This document shows, one piece after another, positions 7,617 to 15,602 of a DNA stretch of 18,338 nucleotides. Both the position numbers and the translations under genes were made by a program. The notes below the pieces were generated by a model. It did not search any database. It had not been told where the DNA came from and saw only the letters and a program-made list of their open reading frames with translations. Within the stretch, counting starts at the first letter, position 1. Each line of letters begins with the position of its first letter. Origin of the DNA: Rhodobacteraceae bacterium UBA3069 (GTDB lineage: Bacteria; Pseudomonadota; Alphaproteobacteria; Rhodobacterales; Rhodobacteraceae); the NCBI GenBank assembly GCA_002366795.1, contig DFBX01000120.1:1-18338 (forward strand), written 5' to 3'.

Positions 7617-7958
7617 TCACTCCGCGCGCGGGCGGAAAAGGAAACCGTTCAGGTCCATCTCTTTCTCGGTCGGGGGGAAGCTGCGCAGCATGTTCACCTC
7701 TGTATCGCCCGCCGCCTCCCGCATGATCGAGAAACTCTGGTAGGCCGGGCTGGCGTAATAGGCCTCGACCGCGGCCTCGTCGGGAAAGGCAAGGATGCCC
7801 ATCGCGTCCTACTCCTGTCCGCCCATGACAATGCACGGCGACAAATCCCATGCCAGCACGACCGATCCTTTGGGCCGGGCGGCGTTGAAAGTCTCTTGCA
7901 TTTGCGTGAACCGCTTCGGGTCGGAAACCTCGAACCGTAATACCGTGAAAACAGACAT
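7617..7958 (-). pseudogene. DUF1330-like paralog interrupted by an in-frame amber codon
   Basis: From the ATG at 7958 the frame reads MSVFTVLRFEVSDPKRF to VLAWDLSPCIVMGGQE, then TAG at codon 50 (7809-7811). The same frame continues with DAMGILAFPDEAA and SPAYQSFSIMREAAGD, and ends at TGA 7617. Full length would be 113 residues. Against the neighbour at 7074 the shared pattern is V-x-AWD-x-SP, GQ, IL-x-F, SP-x-Y and MR-x-A-x-G. The TAG falls where the neighbour has Trp, so one TGG-to-TAG change explains it. GGAG precedes the ATG but is separated by a run of nine G (7960-7968 on the plus strand shows C9). A restart at the ATG at 7802 is possible but would lack the first half. Confidence 0.75.
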
Positions 7959-7969
7959 TCCCCCCCCCT

Positions 7970-7993
7970 CCATGCATGGAATACCCCATGCAT
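7970..7993 (-). promoter_or_regulatory. Paired ATGCAT sites upstream of the interrupted gene
   Basis: CCATGCAT occurs at 7970-7977 and again at 7986-7993, giving two self-complementary ATGCAT boxes 10 nt apart in the 5' region of the gene at 7958. A regulator site is possible. A further inverted repeat CCCAAG-N7-CTTGGG lies at 8021-8039, between this gene and the end of the phosphate transporter, and may be the transporter's terminator, though it has no T-run. Confidence 0.25.
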
Positions 7994-8058
7994 TTACTGC
8001 CCCAGGCGGGATTATTCTGGCCCAAGGCGCGCGCTTGGGAAATACCGTTGACGCCAGG

Positions 8059-9540
8059 TCAGATCACGATGGCGTGAAGGATCAGGAAGATCCCCGCCGA
8101 CAGTGCGGCAGCGGCCGGCACGGTGACGACCCACGCGGCGATAATGGTCATGAAATGGCTGCGGCGCACCAGCTTGCGGCGGCGGCGTTCCTCGGGGGCG
8201 ATGCGCTTGGCCTCGGGCAGTTTTGCACGACCCTGGTTCAGGCGGCGTTCCGCGTGCCATTCGCGGAAGAACCCAACGCCGAACACCCCGCCCACGGCGA
8301 TATGGGTGGAACTGACGGGCAGGCCCAGCCAGCTGGCGATGATAACCGTGATGGCGGCGGACAGGGCCACGCAATAGGCGCGCATCGGGTTCAGCTTGGT
8401 GATCTGGCTGCCGACCATGCGGATCAGTTTCGGCCCGAACAGGAACAAGCCGAAGGAAATGCCGAACGCCCCGATCACCATGACCCATTGCGGGATCGAC
8501 ACCTCGGCCGCCACATCGCCGAATTCCACCGCGTGGACGATGGCCGCCAGCGGGCCGACGGCATTGGCCACGTCATTGGCGCCATGGGCAAAGGACAGCA
8601 GCGCGGCGGAAATCACCAGCGGCATGCCAAACAGCGTTTTCAGCGATTTGTTGCGGTTCTCCATCCCTTCGGACAGGTGGCGGATATAGGGCGCGGCGGC
8701 GACATAGGACGCCGCGGCTGCGGCCATCCCGATCAGCAGGGCAGTGCCCATGTCTACCTTGACGATCCGCTTCAGCCCCTTCATCGCCAGGTAGGTGGCA
8801 AAGGTGCCCGCCATGATGGCGATCAGCACCGGCACCCAGCGGCGGGCGGCGGCGATCTTGTCCTCTTGATAGATGATCTTGGCCTTGATGAAGGCCAGAA
8901 AACCGGCTGCCACGGTCCCACCCATCACGGGGCTGATGACCCAGCTTGCGGCGATGGCGGACATGGTCGGCCAGTTCACCGCGCCAAGGCCCGCGGCGGC
9001 GATGCCCGCCCCCATGACCCCGCCGACGACGGAATGGGTGGTGCTGACCGGCGCGCCCAGCACCGTGGCCAGGTTCACCCACAAGGCAGAGGAGATAAGC
9101 GCAGCCATCATGGCCCAGATGAACACGTCGCCATCGGCCACGCTGGCCGGGTCGATGATCCCCTTGGAAATGGTCGATACCACGTCGCCGCCGGCCAAAA
9201 GCGCACCGGCGCTTTCGAACAGGGCGGCGATCACGATCGCGCCGCCCATGGTCAGGGCGTTCGACCCCACGGCAGGGCCCATGTTGTTGGCAACGTCGTT
9301 CGCGCCGATGTTGATGGCCATGTAGCCGCCGAACACCGCCGCCGCGATCACGATCATGTTGACCGGCGTCTGGCCAAGGGCCACGGCCGCGGTCAGACCG
9401 GCCAGAACCATGAATGCAAGGGCAATGCCGGGGCCAACCAGCGGACGCGAGACATAGGTGGTTGCCAGTTCAACCTGGCTGATGCGGCCCAAATCCCTGT
9501 CCAGCGTCTTCCACTGGCGGTTTTCCGGTGTCTTGCCCAT
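8059..9540 (-). CDS. Inorganic phosphate transporter, PiT family
   Basis: The 493-residue integral membrane protein belongs to the PiT family (PF01384), low-affinity symporters of metal-phosphate or phosphate. The family's duplicated signature is clear: GANDVANN at 79-86 and GANDVANA at 320-327, with the paired PVSTTH (164-169) and PVSSTH (408-413). About ten or more hydrophobic segments span the protein. A basic loop (about 430-462, ERRLNQGR to RRRRKLVRR) precedes the last helix. The ATG at 9540 is chosen for its GGGAG upstream; an in-frame ATG 23 codons earlier gives a non-family, Arg-rich extension. No PhoU-like gene is adjacent. Cation and direction cannot be told. Confidence 0.93.
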   Translation of the reverse strand: MGKTPENRQWKTLDRDLGRISQVELATTYVSRPLVGPGIALAFMVLAGLTAAVALGQTPVNMIVIAAAVFGGYMAINIGANDVANNMGPAVGSNALTMGGAIVIAALFESAGALLAGGDVVSTISKGIIDPASVADGDVFIWAMMAALISSALWVNLATVLGAPVSTTHSVVGGVMGAGIAAAGLGAVNWPTMSAIAASWVISPVMGGTVAAGFLAFIKAKIIYQEDKIAAARRWVPVLIAIMAGTFATYLAMKGLKRIVKVDMGTALLIGMAAAAASYVAAAPYIRHLSEGMENRNKSLKTLFGMPLVISAALLSFAHGANDVANAVGPLAAIVHAVEFGDVAAEVSIPQWVMVIGAFGISFGLFLFGPKLIRMVGSQITKLNPMRAYCVALSAAITVIIASWLGLPVSSTHIAVGGVFGVGFFREWHAERRLNQGRAKLPEAKRIAPEERRRRKLVRRSHFMTIIAAWVVTVPAAAALSAGIFLILHAIVI

Positions 9541-9695
9541 CTTGCGTCTCTCCCGCATCGCTATGGCGTGTCGGCACCGACCACGGATCGGGCCTGTGCA
9601 GAGTCGCACGGGGCATAGTGCGCCCGGCCCTGCGGATCAACAGGGCAGCGATAATTCTGTTACAAATGACGCGGGGTGATGCGTTTTTCGCGCGG

Positions 9696-10166
9696 TTACA
9701 GGTTTTGCAAAAGCTCTTGCAGCTCCGGCTCCTGCACCATGGTCGCGGCCTTGGCGACAGGCACCCAGCGGCGCGTGCGCTCATCTACCTCGGGATAGAT
9801 GTCCGACATTTTCTCGACTTCGGCCGCATAGACATAGCATTCCACCGGCAGGGGCAGCCCGCCGTCCAGGATTTTGTCATAGTTGAAAGTGCCCAGCGCC
9901 ACGGGTGTCACCTTGGCCTGTTTCACGCCGGCCTCTTCCCATGCTTCCTCCAGCGCGGCCTGATGGTTTTTCTTGCCATCCATCGGCCAGCCCTTGGGCA
10001 AAACCCAACGCCCGGTCCCGCGCGAGGTGATCAACAGCACTTCGCGCCCGTTCTTGCCATCGCGCAAACATGCTGCGGCCACCTGCATATGCATGGGCCG
10101 TGAAATCAGTGGTTGCACAACCCCTGCGACAACGCCCGCAAAGGCTTTTTTGAATTCGTTTATCAT
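9696..10166 (-). CDS. Nudix hydrolase (DIPP-like)
   Basis: This 156-residue Nudix-fold protein hydrolyses a nucleoside or inositol diphosphate linked to another group. The box runs from G59 to V81: the GWPMDG start, then EEAWEEAGV at 73-81. The metal-binding glutamates E74, E77 and E78 and G80 are kept. The canonical first Glu is K65 and the usual Arg is E73, a pattern close to diphosphoinositol-polyphosphate phosphohydrolase relatives. RGTGRWVLPKG before the box and YVYAAEV after it support this. The start at 10166 has only a weak GGCGG. The gene is separate from the transporter (155 bp apart). Upstream is an AT-rich promoter region with a perfect palindrome. Confidence 0.88.
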   Translation of the reverse strand: MINEFKKAFAGVVAGVVQPLISRPMHMQVAAACLRDGKNGREVLLITSRGTGRWVLPKGWPMDGKKNHQAALEEAWEEAGVKQAKVTPVALGTFNYDKILDGGLPLPVECYVYAAEVEKMSDIYPEVDERTRRWVPVAKAATMVQEPELQELLQNL

Positions 10167-10225
10167 TGGTTCTAGCCGCCTGACGTACTGCTTCTTTTAT
10201 TCTGCTTTTTTTATTCGGTTATTAC

Positions 10226-10257
10226 ATTGTATATACAATAATCTTGACAGATTACAA
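10226..10257 (-). promoter_or_regulatory. AT-rich promoter with perfect 14-bp palindrome upstream of the Nudix gene
   Basis: ATTGTATATACAAT (10226-10239) is a perfect palindrome in a notably AT-rich stretch (about 10190-10260) of an otherwise GC-rich window. On the minus strand TTGTAA (10257-10252) and TATATA inside the palindrome are about 16 nt apart, a plausible promoter whose -10 is covered by the palindrome. That geometry suggests a repressor site. The regulator is unknown. Confidence 0.45.
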
Positions 10258-10330
10258 GTTCCCCTAGGTAAACTGCGGGGGCGGAAATTCCCTACCCCCT
10301 GCGCCAGAACAGGCGATTGCCCCGTTAAAG

Positions 10331-12775
10331 TCAGGTCTTGCGCGGCTTGGCGCGCAGGGTCGGGTCCGCCTCGCGTGGGTTTTCCGGCCAGGGATGCTTG
10401 GGATACTGCCCGCGCATGTCGCGCCGCACATCGGCATAGGACGTGTCCCAGAACCCCGGAATATCCATCGTCACCTGCACCGGGCGGCGGGCGGGCGACA
10501 GCAGCGTGACCCGCAATGGCGCGCCGCCCACGGTCGGATGCACGGTCTGGCCGAACATCTCTTGCAGGCGCAATTCTATCGCCGGATGCTCTCCGCTGTA
10601 ATCAATCGGGATCTTGCGACCCAGGGGCGTGGTGAAATGCGGCGGGCAGGCCGCGTCCAGCGCCTGCGTCTGGCCCCAGTCCAGCATCGCCCGCAGCGCG
10701 TTGAGAATATCGAATTTTTTCCAATCCGCCGCCGTGCGCACCCCCTTTAGGTAAGGCAAAAGCCACAGCTCCAGCCGGTCCATCAACGCCGGTTCCGACA
10801 TATCCGGCAGGTCCACCCCGCCGCCGCGCGCCAGTGCCACCCGTGCCAGGAACCGCCGCGCCGCATCTGACGGGCGCAGTCCCAGCTCGCGCACCCCGTC
10901 CAGCATGGCGCGGGCCACGGTGTCGGCGGGCACTTCTTTCCAGATGCGGTCGTCCAGCACGATGGCGCCCAGCCGTTCCTGCCGCCGCGCCACCACGCGC
11001 TCCTCGCGCTTGCCCCATGCGCAGGCATCGACCCATGCCACCTCGCCCTCGAACAGGGCGCGGATTTCGGATGCCGAAATCCGTTCGGCCATTCGAATGG
11101 CCGCCTCGCGCGGGTGGCCGTCGGTGTCCGCCACCACAAGGAAAGGCGCAGCCGACAGCGGGTCGCCATCGGGCAACACCGCGCCCTTGCCGCCCGATAG
11201 AACATAGCGCGGCGCATCGCCCTTGCGCCGCTGCCCGATCCGGTCGGGATAGGCCAGGGCAGCCATTTCCGCCTCGTTCAGTTCCGCCTTGGCATCGCTC
11301 ATCCGTTCCAGTCGCTTTGCCTCGGACCGGATACGCTCGATCGCGGCGCGATTGGCCTGCCATGGCCGCGTTTCGGCAAAGCGGCGCGGGTCGCGCAGCG
11401 CCTCCAGCCGCAGCGACAGGTCCACCGGCGCGCCGCGCCCCAGCGGGTCACGATCCGCCAGCAGCGCCGCCAGCAGCGCCGCGCCCTTGCCCGCCCGCGC
11501 CAGCATATTGCCCAATCGCGGGTGCAGCGGCAGGCGCGCCAGCCGCTTGCCATGTTCGGTGATCCTGCCGCTGTGATCCAAAGCGCCCAGCAGGTGCAGC
11601 AGCGCCTGGGCCTCGCCATATGCCCCTTCGTTCGGCTGGGTCAGGAACGGCAGATCGGCGGGGGCCGCGCCCCACAACGCCAGTTCCAACGCCAGCCCCG
11701 ACAGGTCGGCGGATTCGATTTCCGAGGGCGGGTAGGGGGCCAGCGCGCCCTCCTCCCCCTTTGTCCACAGCCGGTAACAGACCCCTTCGGCCACGCGCCC
11801 CGCGCGGCCGCGGCGTTGCTCTGCCTCGGCCCGTGTCACCCGTTCGGTGACCAGCCGCGCCATGCCGGAACTTGGGTCGAACCGCGCCCGCCGTGCCCGC
11901 CCCGCATCCACCACCACGCGGATGTCCTGAATGGTCAGCGAGGTTTCGGCGATGGATGTGGCCAGCACGATTTTGCGGCCGGTCTTGGCGGGCTGGATCG
12001 CGGCGCGCTGGGCGGCAAATTCCATCGCCCCGTAAAGCGGCCGCACGGTGCAATCCGCAGGCAGGTTTTTCAGCATGGATTCCGCGCGCCTGATTTCCCC
12101 CTCGCCGGGCAGGAACACCAGAACGCCGCCTTGGGTTTCGCTGAGAGCCTGCCGGATCAAGGCCGCCGTGGCCTCCTCCAGCCGCTTGCCCTTGGGCACG
12201 GGCGCGTCCAGCCAGCGGGTTTCAACAGGGAATGCCCGCCCTTCGGAACTGACCATCGGTGCTTGCATCAATTCCGCCACGGGCGCGGCGTCCAGCGTGG
12301 CGGACATGGCGATCAGCACCAGGTCGTCGCGCAGCGCGCCCGCGATTTCAAGGCACAGCGCCAACCCCAAGTCGGCATTCAGGGACCGCTCGTGAAATTC
12401 GTCAAAGATCACCGCGCCCACGCCCGACAATTCGGCATCGGACTGGATCATGCGGGTCAGAATGCCTTCTGTCACCACCTCGATTTTCGTGGCTTTGCCC
12501 GACTTCGCCTCGCCCCTGATCCGGTAACCGACGGTCTGGCCCACCGGCTCGCCCAGCGTTTCGGCCATGCGCTCGGCCGCGGCGCGGGCGGCCAGGCGGC
12601 GCGGCTCCAGCATGACGATGCGGCCCGTCACCAGCCCCGCCTCCAGCAGGGCCAGCGGCACGACGGTGGTCTTGCCCGCACCGGGCGGGGCTTGCAAAAC
12701 CGCGCGGCCGGTGGCGCGCACGGCCTTCAGCAGGTCGGGCAGGGCATCGTGAATGGGAAGGCGCGGCAATTCCAT
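10331..12775 (-). CDS. hrpB: ATP-dependent RNA helicase HrpB
   Basis: The 814-residue DEAH-box-like helicase has the HrpB architecture: two RecA domains, a helicase-associated domain and the HrpB C-terminal region. Motifs are GAGKTT (32-37, Walker A), LEPRRLAARA, DEFH (125-128), SAT (158-160), ATSIAETSLT (272-281) and QRRGRAGR (320-327). The C-terminal part has LPPHF-like CPPHFTTPLGRKIPIDY and the GYWDTSY-like GFWDTSYADVRRDMRGQYPKHPWPENP ending split around residue 780. The start MELPRLPIHDALP matches the family; an in-frame ATG 12 codons earlier is rejected as non-homologous. Its role is poorly defined in most bacteria. The 5' region contains seven 11-bp repeats. Confidence 0.95.
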   Translation of the reverse strand: MELPRLPIHDALPDLLKAVRATGRAVLQAPPGAGKTTVVPLALLEAGLVTGRIVMLEPRRLAARAAAERMAETLGEPVGQTVGYRIRGEAKSGKATKIEVVTEGILTRMIQSDAELSGVGAVIFDEFHERSLNADLGLALCLEIAGALRDDLVLIAMSATLDAAPVAELMQAPMVSSEGRAFPVETRWLDAPVPKGKRLEEATAALIRQALSETQGGVLVFLPGEGEIRRAESMLKNLPADCTVRPLYGAMEFAAQRAAIQPAKTGRKIVLATSIAETSLTIQDIRVVVDAGRARRARFDPSSGMARLVTERVTRAEAEQRRGRAGRVAEGVCYRLWTKGEEGALAPYPPSEIESADLSGLALELALWGAAPADLPFLTQPNEGAYGEAQALLHLLGALDHSGRITEHGKRLARLPLHPRLGNMLARAGKGAALLAALLADRDPLGRGAPVDLSLRLEALRDPRRFAETRPWQANRAAIERIRSEAKRLERMSDAKAELNEAEMAALAYPDRIGQRRKGDAPRYVLSGGKGAVLPDGDPLSAAPFLVVADTDGHPREAAIRMAERISASEIRALFEGEVAWVDACAWGKREERVVARRQERLGAIVLDDRIWKEVPADTVARAMLDGVRELGLRPSDAARRFLARVALARGGGVDLPDMSEPALMDRLELWLLPYLKGVRTAADWKKFDILNALRAMLDWGQTQALDAACPPHFTTPLGRKIPIDYSGEHPAIELRLQEMFGQTVHPTVGGAPLRVTLLSPARRPVQVTMDIPGFWDTSYADVRRDMRGQYPKHPWPENPREADPTLRAKPRKT

Positions 12776-12821
12776 GCCCCGCTTATCGCCAGCCAGACCG
12801 CCCCCGTCCATCCCGTTTTGC

Positions 12822-12898
12822 GCGGATCAGATGCGGATCAGACGCGGATCAGACGCAGATCAGACGCAGATCAGGCGCGGATCGGGCGCGGATCAGGC
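12822..12898. repeat. Seven 11-bp tandem repeats between the RTX gene and hrpB
   Basis: Units follow GCRGATCRGRY: GCGGATCAGAT, GCGGATCAGAC twice, GCAGATCAGAC, GCAGATCAGGC, GCGGATCGGGC and GCGGATCAGGC. The phase is unbroken. The last unit contains the stop codon and final Ala codon of the RTX gene. Each unit has one GATC, so the sites repeat about once per helical turn. The array lies 47 bp before the hrpB ATG, in its 5' region, and 11 bp is not a multiple of codon length. Copy number could vary by slippage. Confidence 0.9.
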
Positions 12899-14182
12899 CA
12901 GCAGCAGGTCGTCCGCCGTGATGCCCGACACCCAGCGGAACACTACCGCCATGTCCGCCGTGCCATCGCCATCGGTGTCGAACTGCATCTCGGTCCCGTT
13001 GAACCGCATTTCCGAAACTCCCGACCCGGTAAAACCGGCGCCGCCGCGCAGCGACAACTCGCCAAAGGCGCGCAGGTCAATGCGGTCCTCGCCATGCTGG
13101 AGCCCCTCGACGATGTCCATCTCGCCCTCGATCACGCCGCTGTCGCCGGGGGCAAAAACGAACGTGTCGCGCGCGCGCGCGCTCTCCCAGGAATAGATCA
13201 TGTCCACCCCCGCGCCGCCGTTCAACACGTCGCGCCCGTCGCCGCCCGACAGGGTGTCATTGCCATCCTGCCCACGCAGGATATCGTCGCCGGCGTGCCC
13301 ATTAAGGGTGTCGGCCCCCTCGTCGCCGTCCAGCCGGTCGTTGCCATGGCCACCGCGCAGCGTATCGTGGCCATGCCCGCCGCCCAGCAGGTCATCGCCC
13401 AGGTCGCCCTGGATCAGGTCGCGCCCCGCGCCGCCATACAGCGTGTCCATGTCATCGCCGCCGCTCAACCGGTCATTGCCGCCGTCGCCCCACAAGGTGT
13501 CAGACCCCGCGCCACCATTCATCACGTCATTGCCGTCGCCGGACTTGTCATTGCCCTCGCCGCCCGCGACCGTGTCATTGCCAGCCTCGGCCCAGATGGA
13601 ATCGTCGCCCCCCATCCCCAGGAACAGCTCGTCCGCCGCCGCCGCGAAACGCGGACTGTAATCGCCAGTATAAAGCGAGTTGCCAGCGTCGGTGCCGTAA
13701 ACCACATTCACCCCGTTGGCGAAATAATTCAGCCAGCCGGCCAACTGCTCGACACGGGCATTGGCATTGCCATCCTCGTTCTGGAACCGCCCGTCCACGA
13801 CCTCGAACCCGATGTGGTAAATCCCGTCCGCCACGGTGTTCACGAAATGATGGCCCTGGAACAACAGCGTGCCGCCGTCCCCCTGCACCCGGTGAAACCC
13901 GGTTTCCTCGCCATGCTCGTCGTCGCCATGCCCGCGCAGGAAATCGGCGTAAAGATCGGGATCGGCGCGGATGTAATCGCTGATGATCAACACGTCCCCG
14001 GCGTCGATCAGCCCATCGTCGTTCACCCCTGTCGCATCAACCGCGCGGGCGATCACGGCATTCATGCGTATGGCACCGGCAATCCCGCCTTCGATCTGAA
14101 AACTGGGGATACTGGCGACCAGTCCGGGGTCGTTACGGATATGGATGCTGATGCGATCCAGGGCGGTGCGAGTGTCGGTCAT
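12893..14182 (-). CDS. RTX-type calcium-binding secreted protein
   Basis: The 429-residue acidic protein has about a dozen degenerate GGxGxDxxx nonapeptides at about 187-330 (for example GGAGSDTLWGDGGNDRLSGG). These form a calcium-loaded beta roll and mark type I secretion, so it is probably exported without an N-terminal signal peptide; none is seen. The N-terminal part (1-180) has an EF-hand/dockerin-like loop DATGVNDDGLID (49-60) and the roseobacter-style GFHRVQGDGGTLLFQG block. The C-terminal part has DRIDLRAFG and a second calcium-loop motif, DTDGDGTAD (402-410). GGAG precedes the ATG by 7 nt. No type I secretion genes are nearby. Function is unknown; adhesion or matrix roles are typical of such proteins. 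Confidence 0.88.
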   Translation of the reverse strand: MTDTRTALDRISIHIRNDPGLVASIPSFQIEGGIAGAIRMNAVIARAVDATGVNDDGLIDAGDVLIISDYIRADPDLYADFLRGHGDDEHGEETGFHRVQGDGGTLLFQGHHFVNTVADGIYHIGFEVVDGRFQNEDGNANARVEQLAGWLNYFANGVNVVYGTDAGNSLYTGDYSPRFAAAADELFLGMGGDDSIWAEAGNDTVAGGEGNDKSGDGNDVMNGGAGSDTLWGDGGNDRLSGGDDMDTLYGGAGRDLIQGDLGDDLLGGGHGHDTLRGGHGNDRLDGDEGADTLNGHAGDDILRGQDGNDTLSGGDGRDVLNGGAGVDMIYSWESARARDTFVFAPGDSGVIEGEMDIVEGLQHGEDRIDLRAFGELSLRGGAGFTGSGVSEMRFNGTEMQFDTDGDGTADMAVVFRWVSGITADDLLLA

Positions 14183-14418
14183 GTCGGGCTCCGGCTGATG
14201 GCATTTTCGGCGTTAAAACCCAACTGGAAACTACCCCAGTCTGACTCCCCGGACAATCGCCTATCGGTAGAATGCGGCAAGAATCCGGCAACTTTTCGGC
14301 GGGTTTTTGTGTTCGGTCAGATACCCGGCTTGCTGGACATGGACGGGACGCTGGTGCAAAAGGTGCAAGAAATTGATGCGCAAGCGAAAATCCCCGCGCA
14401 ACCCAGTCAGGAGGCCCC

Positions 14419-15414
14419 ATGACCGATACGCAAGCCCTTGCCGAGCGGATTGTCGCCGGGAACCGTCGGGCGCTGTCACGGGCCATCACGCTGGTCGAAA
14501 GCTCGCGCGCCGACCACCGCGAACAGGCCACGCGGCTGATCGACACCTTGCGCGAATTGTCGGGCAAACAGACGGTTCGCATCGGGCTGTCGGGCACGCC
14601 GGGCGTAGGCAAATCCACCTTCATCGAAAGTTTCGGCACCATGCTGACAGGGCAGGGGCTGCGCGTGGCGGTGCTGGCGGTGGACCCGTCCTCGGCCCGG
14701 TCGGGCGGCTCGATCCTTGGCGACAAGACGCGGATGGAACACCTCAGTCGCGATCCCAATGCCTTTATCCGGCCCTCGCCCTCGCAATCCCATCTCGGCG
14801 GCGTGGCGCGCCGCACACGCGAAGCCGTGGCAATCTGCGAGGCCGCGGGATTCGATGTGGTGCTGATCGAAACCGTGGGCGTCGGCCAATCCGAAACCGT
14901 GGTGGCGGAAATGTCGGACCTGTTCATCCTGCTGCTGGCCCCGGCGGGCGGCGATGAACTGCAGGGGGTGAAACGCGGCATCATGGAAATGGCCGACATC
15001 ATCCTTGTGAATAAGGCCGATGGCGACCTGAAACCGGCGGCCACCCGCACCCAGGCCGATTACGCAGGCGCGCTGCGCCTGCTGCGCAAACGCCCGCAAG
15101 ACCCCGAAGGCTTCCCCAAGGCGCTTTGCGTGTCCGCGGTCGAGGAACGCGGGCTGGACCAGGCATGGCAAGACATGACCACGCTGGTGGAATGGCGCCG
15201 CGAACATGGCCATTTCGACGCCCGCCGCGCCGGCCAGGCCGAATACTGGTTCGGCGAGGAAGTGCGCCGCGGCCTGCTGGCACAGCTTGAACAAGAGCCT
15301 TTGAAAGGCGCGATGCAAATGCTGGGCGCACGGGTGGCGAAAGGCGAAATCACCCCGTCGTTCGCGGCCGCCGAATTGCTGGGCACGCTGCACAAGGGGC
15401 TGGCACAGGGCTGA
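14419..15414 (+). CDS. meaB: Methylmalonyl-CoA mutase-associated GTPase MeaB
   Basis: MeaB is the G3E GTPase chaperone that loads and protects the B12 cofactor of methylmalonyl-CoA (or ethylmalonyl-CoA) mutase. The 331 residues show Walker A GTPGVGKST (59-67), AVDPSS (87-92), GGSILGDKTRM, the base-switch ETVGVGQSE (151-159), APAGGDELQG and NKAD (198-201). The C-terminal dimerisation arm is present. AGGAGG lies 5 nt before the ATG. The mutase gene is not in this window. The 236 bp to the divergent RTX gene must hold both promoters; I saw no convincing boxes. An inverted repeat around 15433-15448 (CGCCCTG/CAGGGCG) follows the stop, without a close T-run. Confidence 0.95.
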   Translation: MTDTQALAERIVAGNRRALSRAITLVESSRADHREQATRLIDTLRELSGKQTVRIGLSGTPGVGKSTFIESFGTMLTGQGLRVAVLAVDPSSARSGGSILGDKTRMEHLSRDPNAFIRPSPSQSHLGGVARRTREAVAICEAAGFDVVLIETVGVGQSETVVAEMSDLFILLLAPAGGDELQGVKRGIMEMADIILVNKADGDLKPAATRTQADYAGALRLLRKRPQDPEGFPKALCVSAVEERGLDQAWQDMTTLVEWRREHGHFDARRAGQAEYWFGEEVRRGLLAQLEQEPLKGAMQMLGARVAKGEITPSFAAAELLGTLHKGLAQG

Positions 15415-15460
15415 CCGCCGCCATCCTGCGCGCCGCCCTGGCAGGGCGCGGCGCAACTGA

Positions 15461-15583
15461 TTTCATTTTGCCAAAAATACTCAAATTCCGGCCTCGCCAC
15501 GCTTGGCCGGCCGGGAAGGGGGGCTGCCGCCCCCCGCCAGGCGCTGCCTGTCTCCCCCCGCGAGTATTTTCGGCAAAATGAAA
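15461..15583. repeat. Intergenic palindromic repeat, copy C (most complete)
   Basis: The ends 15461-15482 and 15562-15583 are inverted 22-bp repeats differing at one base (TTTCATTTTGCC...AAATACTC facing GAGTATTTTCGGCAAAATGAAA minus its last bases). Inside are GGGGGGC-TGCC-GCCCCCC (15518-15535) and CCGGCC/GGCCGG (15488-15493 with 15505-15510). No ORF is inside, and flanking target duplications were not evident. It lies between meaB and lepA, on the meaB 3' side. Confidence 0.78.
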
Positions 15584-15602
15584 AGCGGGGCAGGGCGCTG
15601 GC

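Noticed and set aside
7795..9618. A 607-codon open frame on the plus strand opposite the phosphate transporter
   Set aside because: It is antisense to a clear PiT gene, is rich in His, Gly, Asp and Gln as expected of a GC-rich shadow frame, and has no recognisable domain.
10244..10274. Plus-strand promoter starting with TTGACA
   Set aside because: The only -10-like sequence (TAAACT) is 19 nt away, and no gene lies downstream on that strand; transcription would run antisense into hrpB.
13168..13182. Alternating CG run inside the RTX gene
   Set aside because: It encodes Ala-Arg codons in frame and is short, so no Z-DNA or variable-tract claim is justified.
13190..13620. Regular short repeats that might look like a CRISPR array or satellite
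   Set aside because: They encode the RTX nonapeptides in frame and have no constant repeat with unique spacers.
11522..14422. A 966-codon open frame on the plus strand opposite hrpB and the RTX gene
   Set aside because: It spans two well-supported genes and the tandem repeat on the other strand; the product is repetitive shadow sequence.
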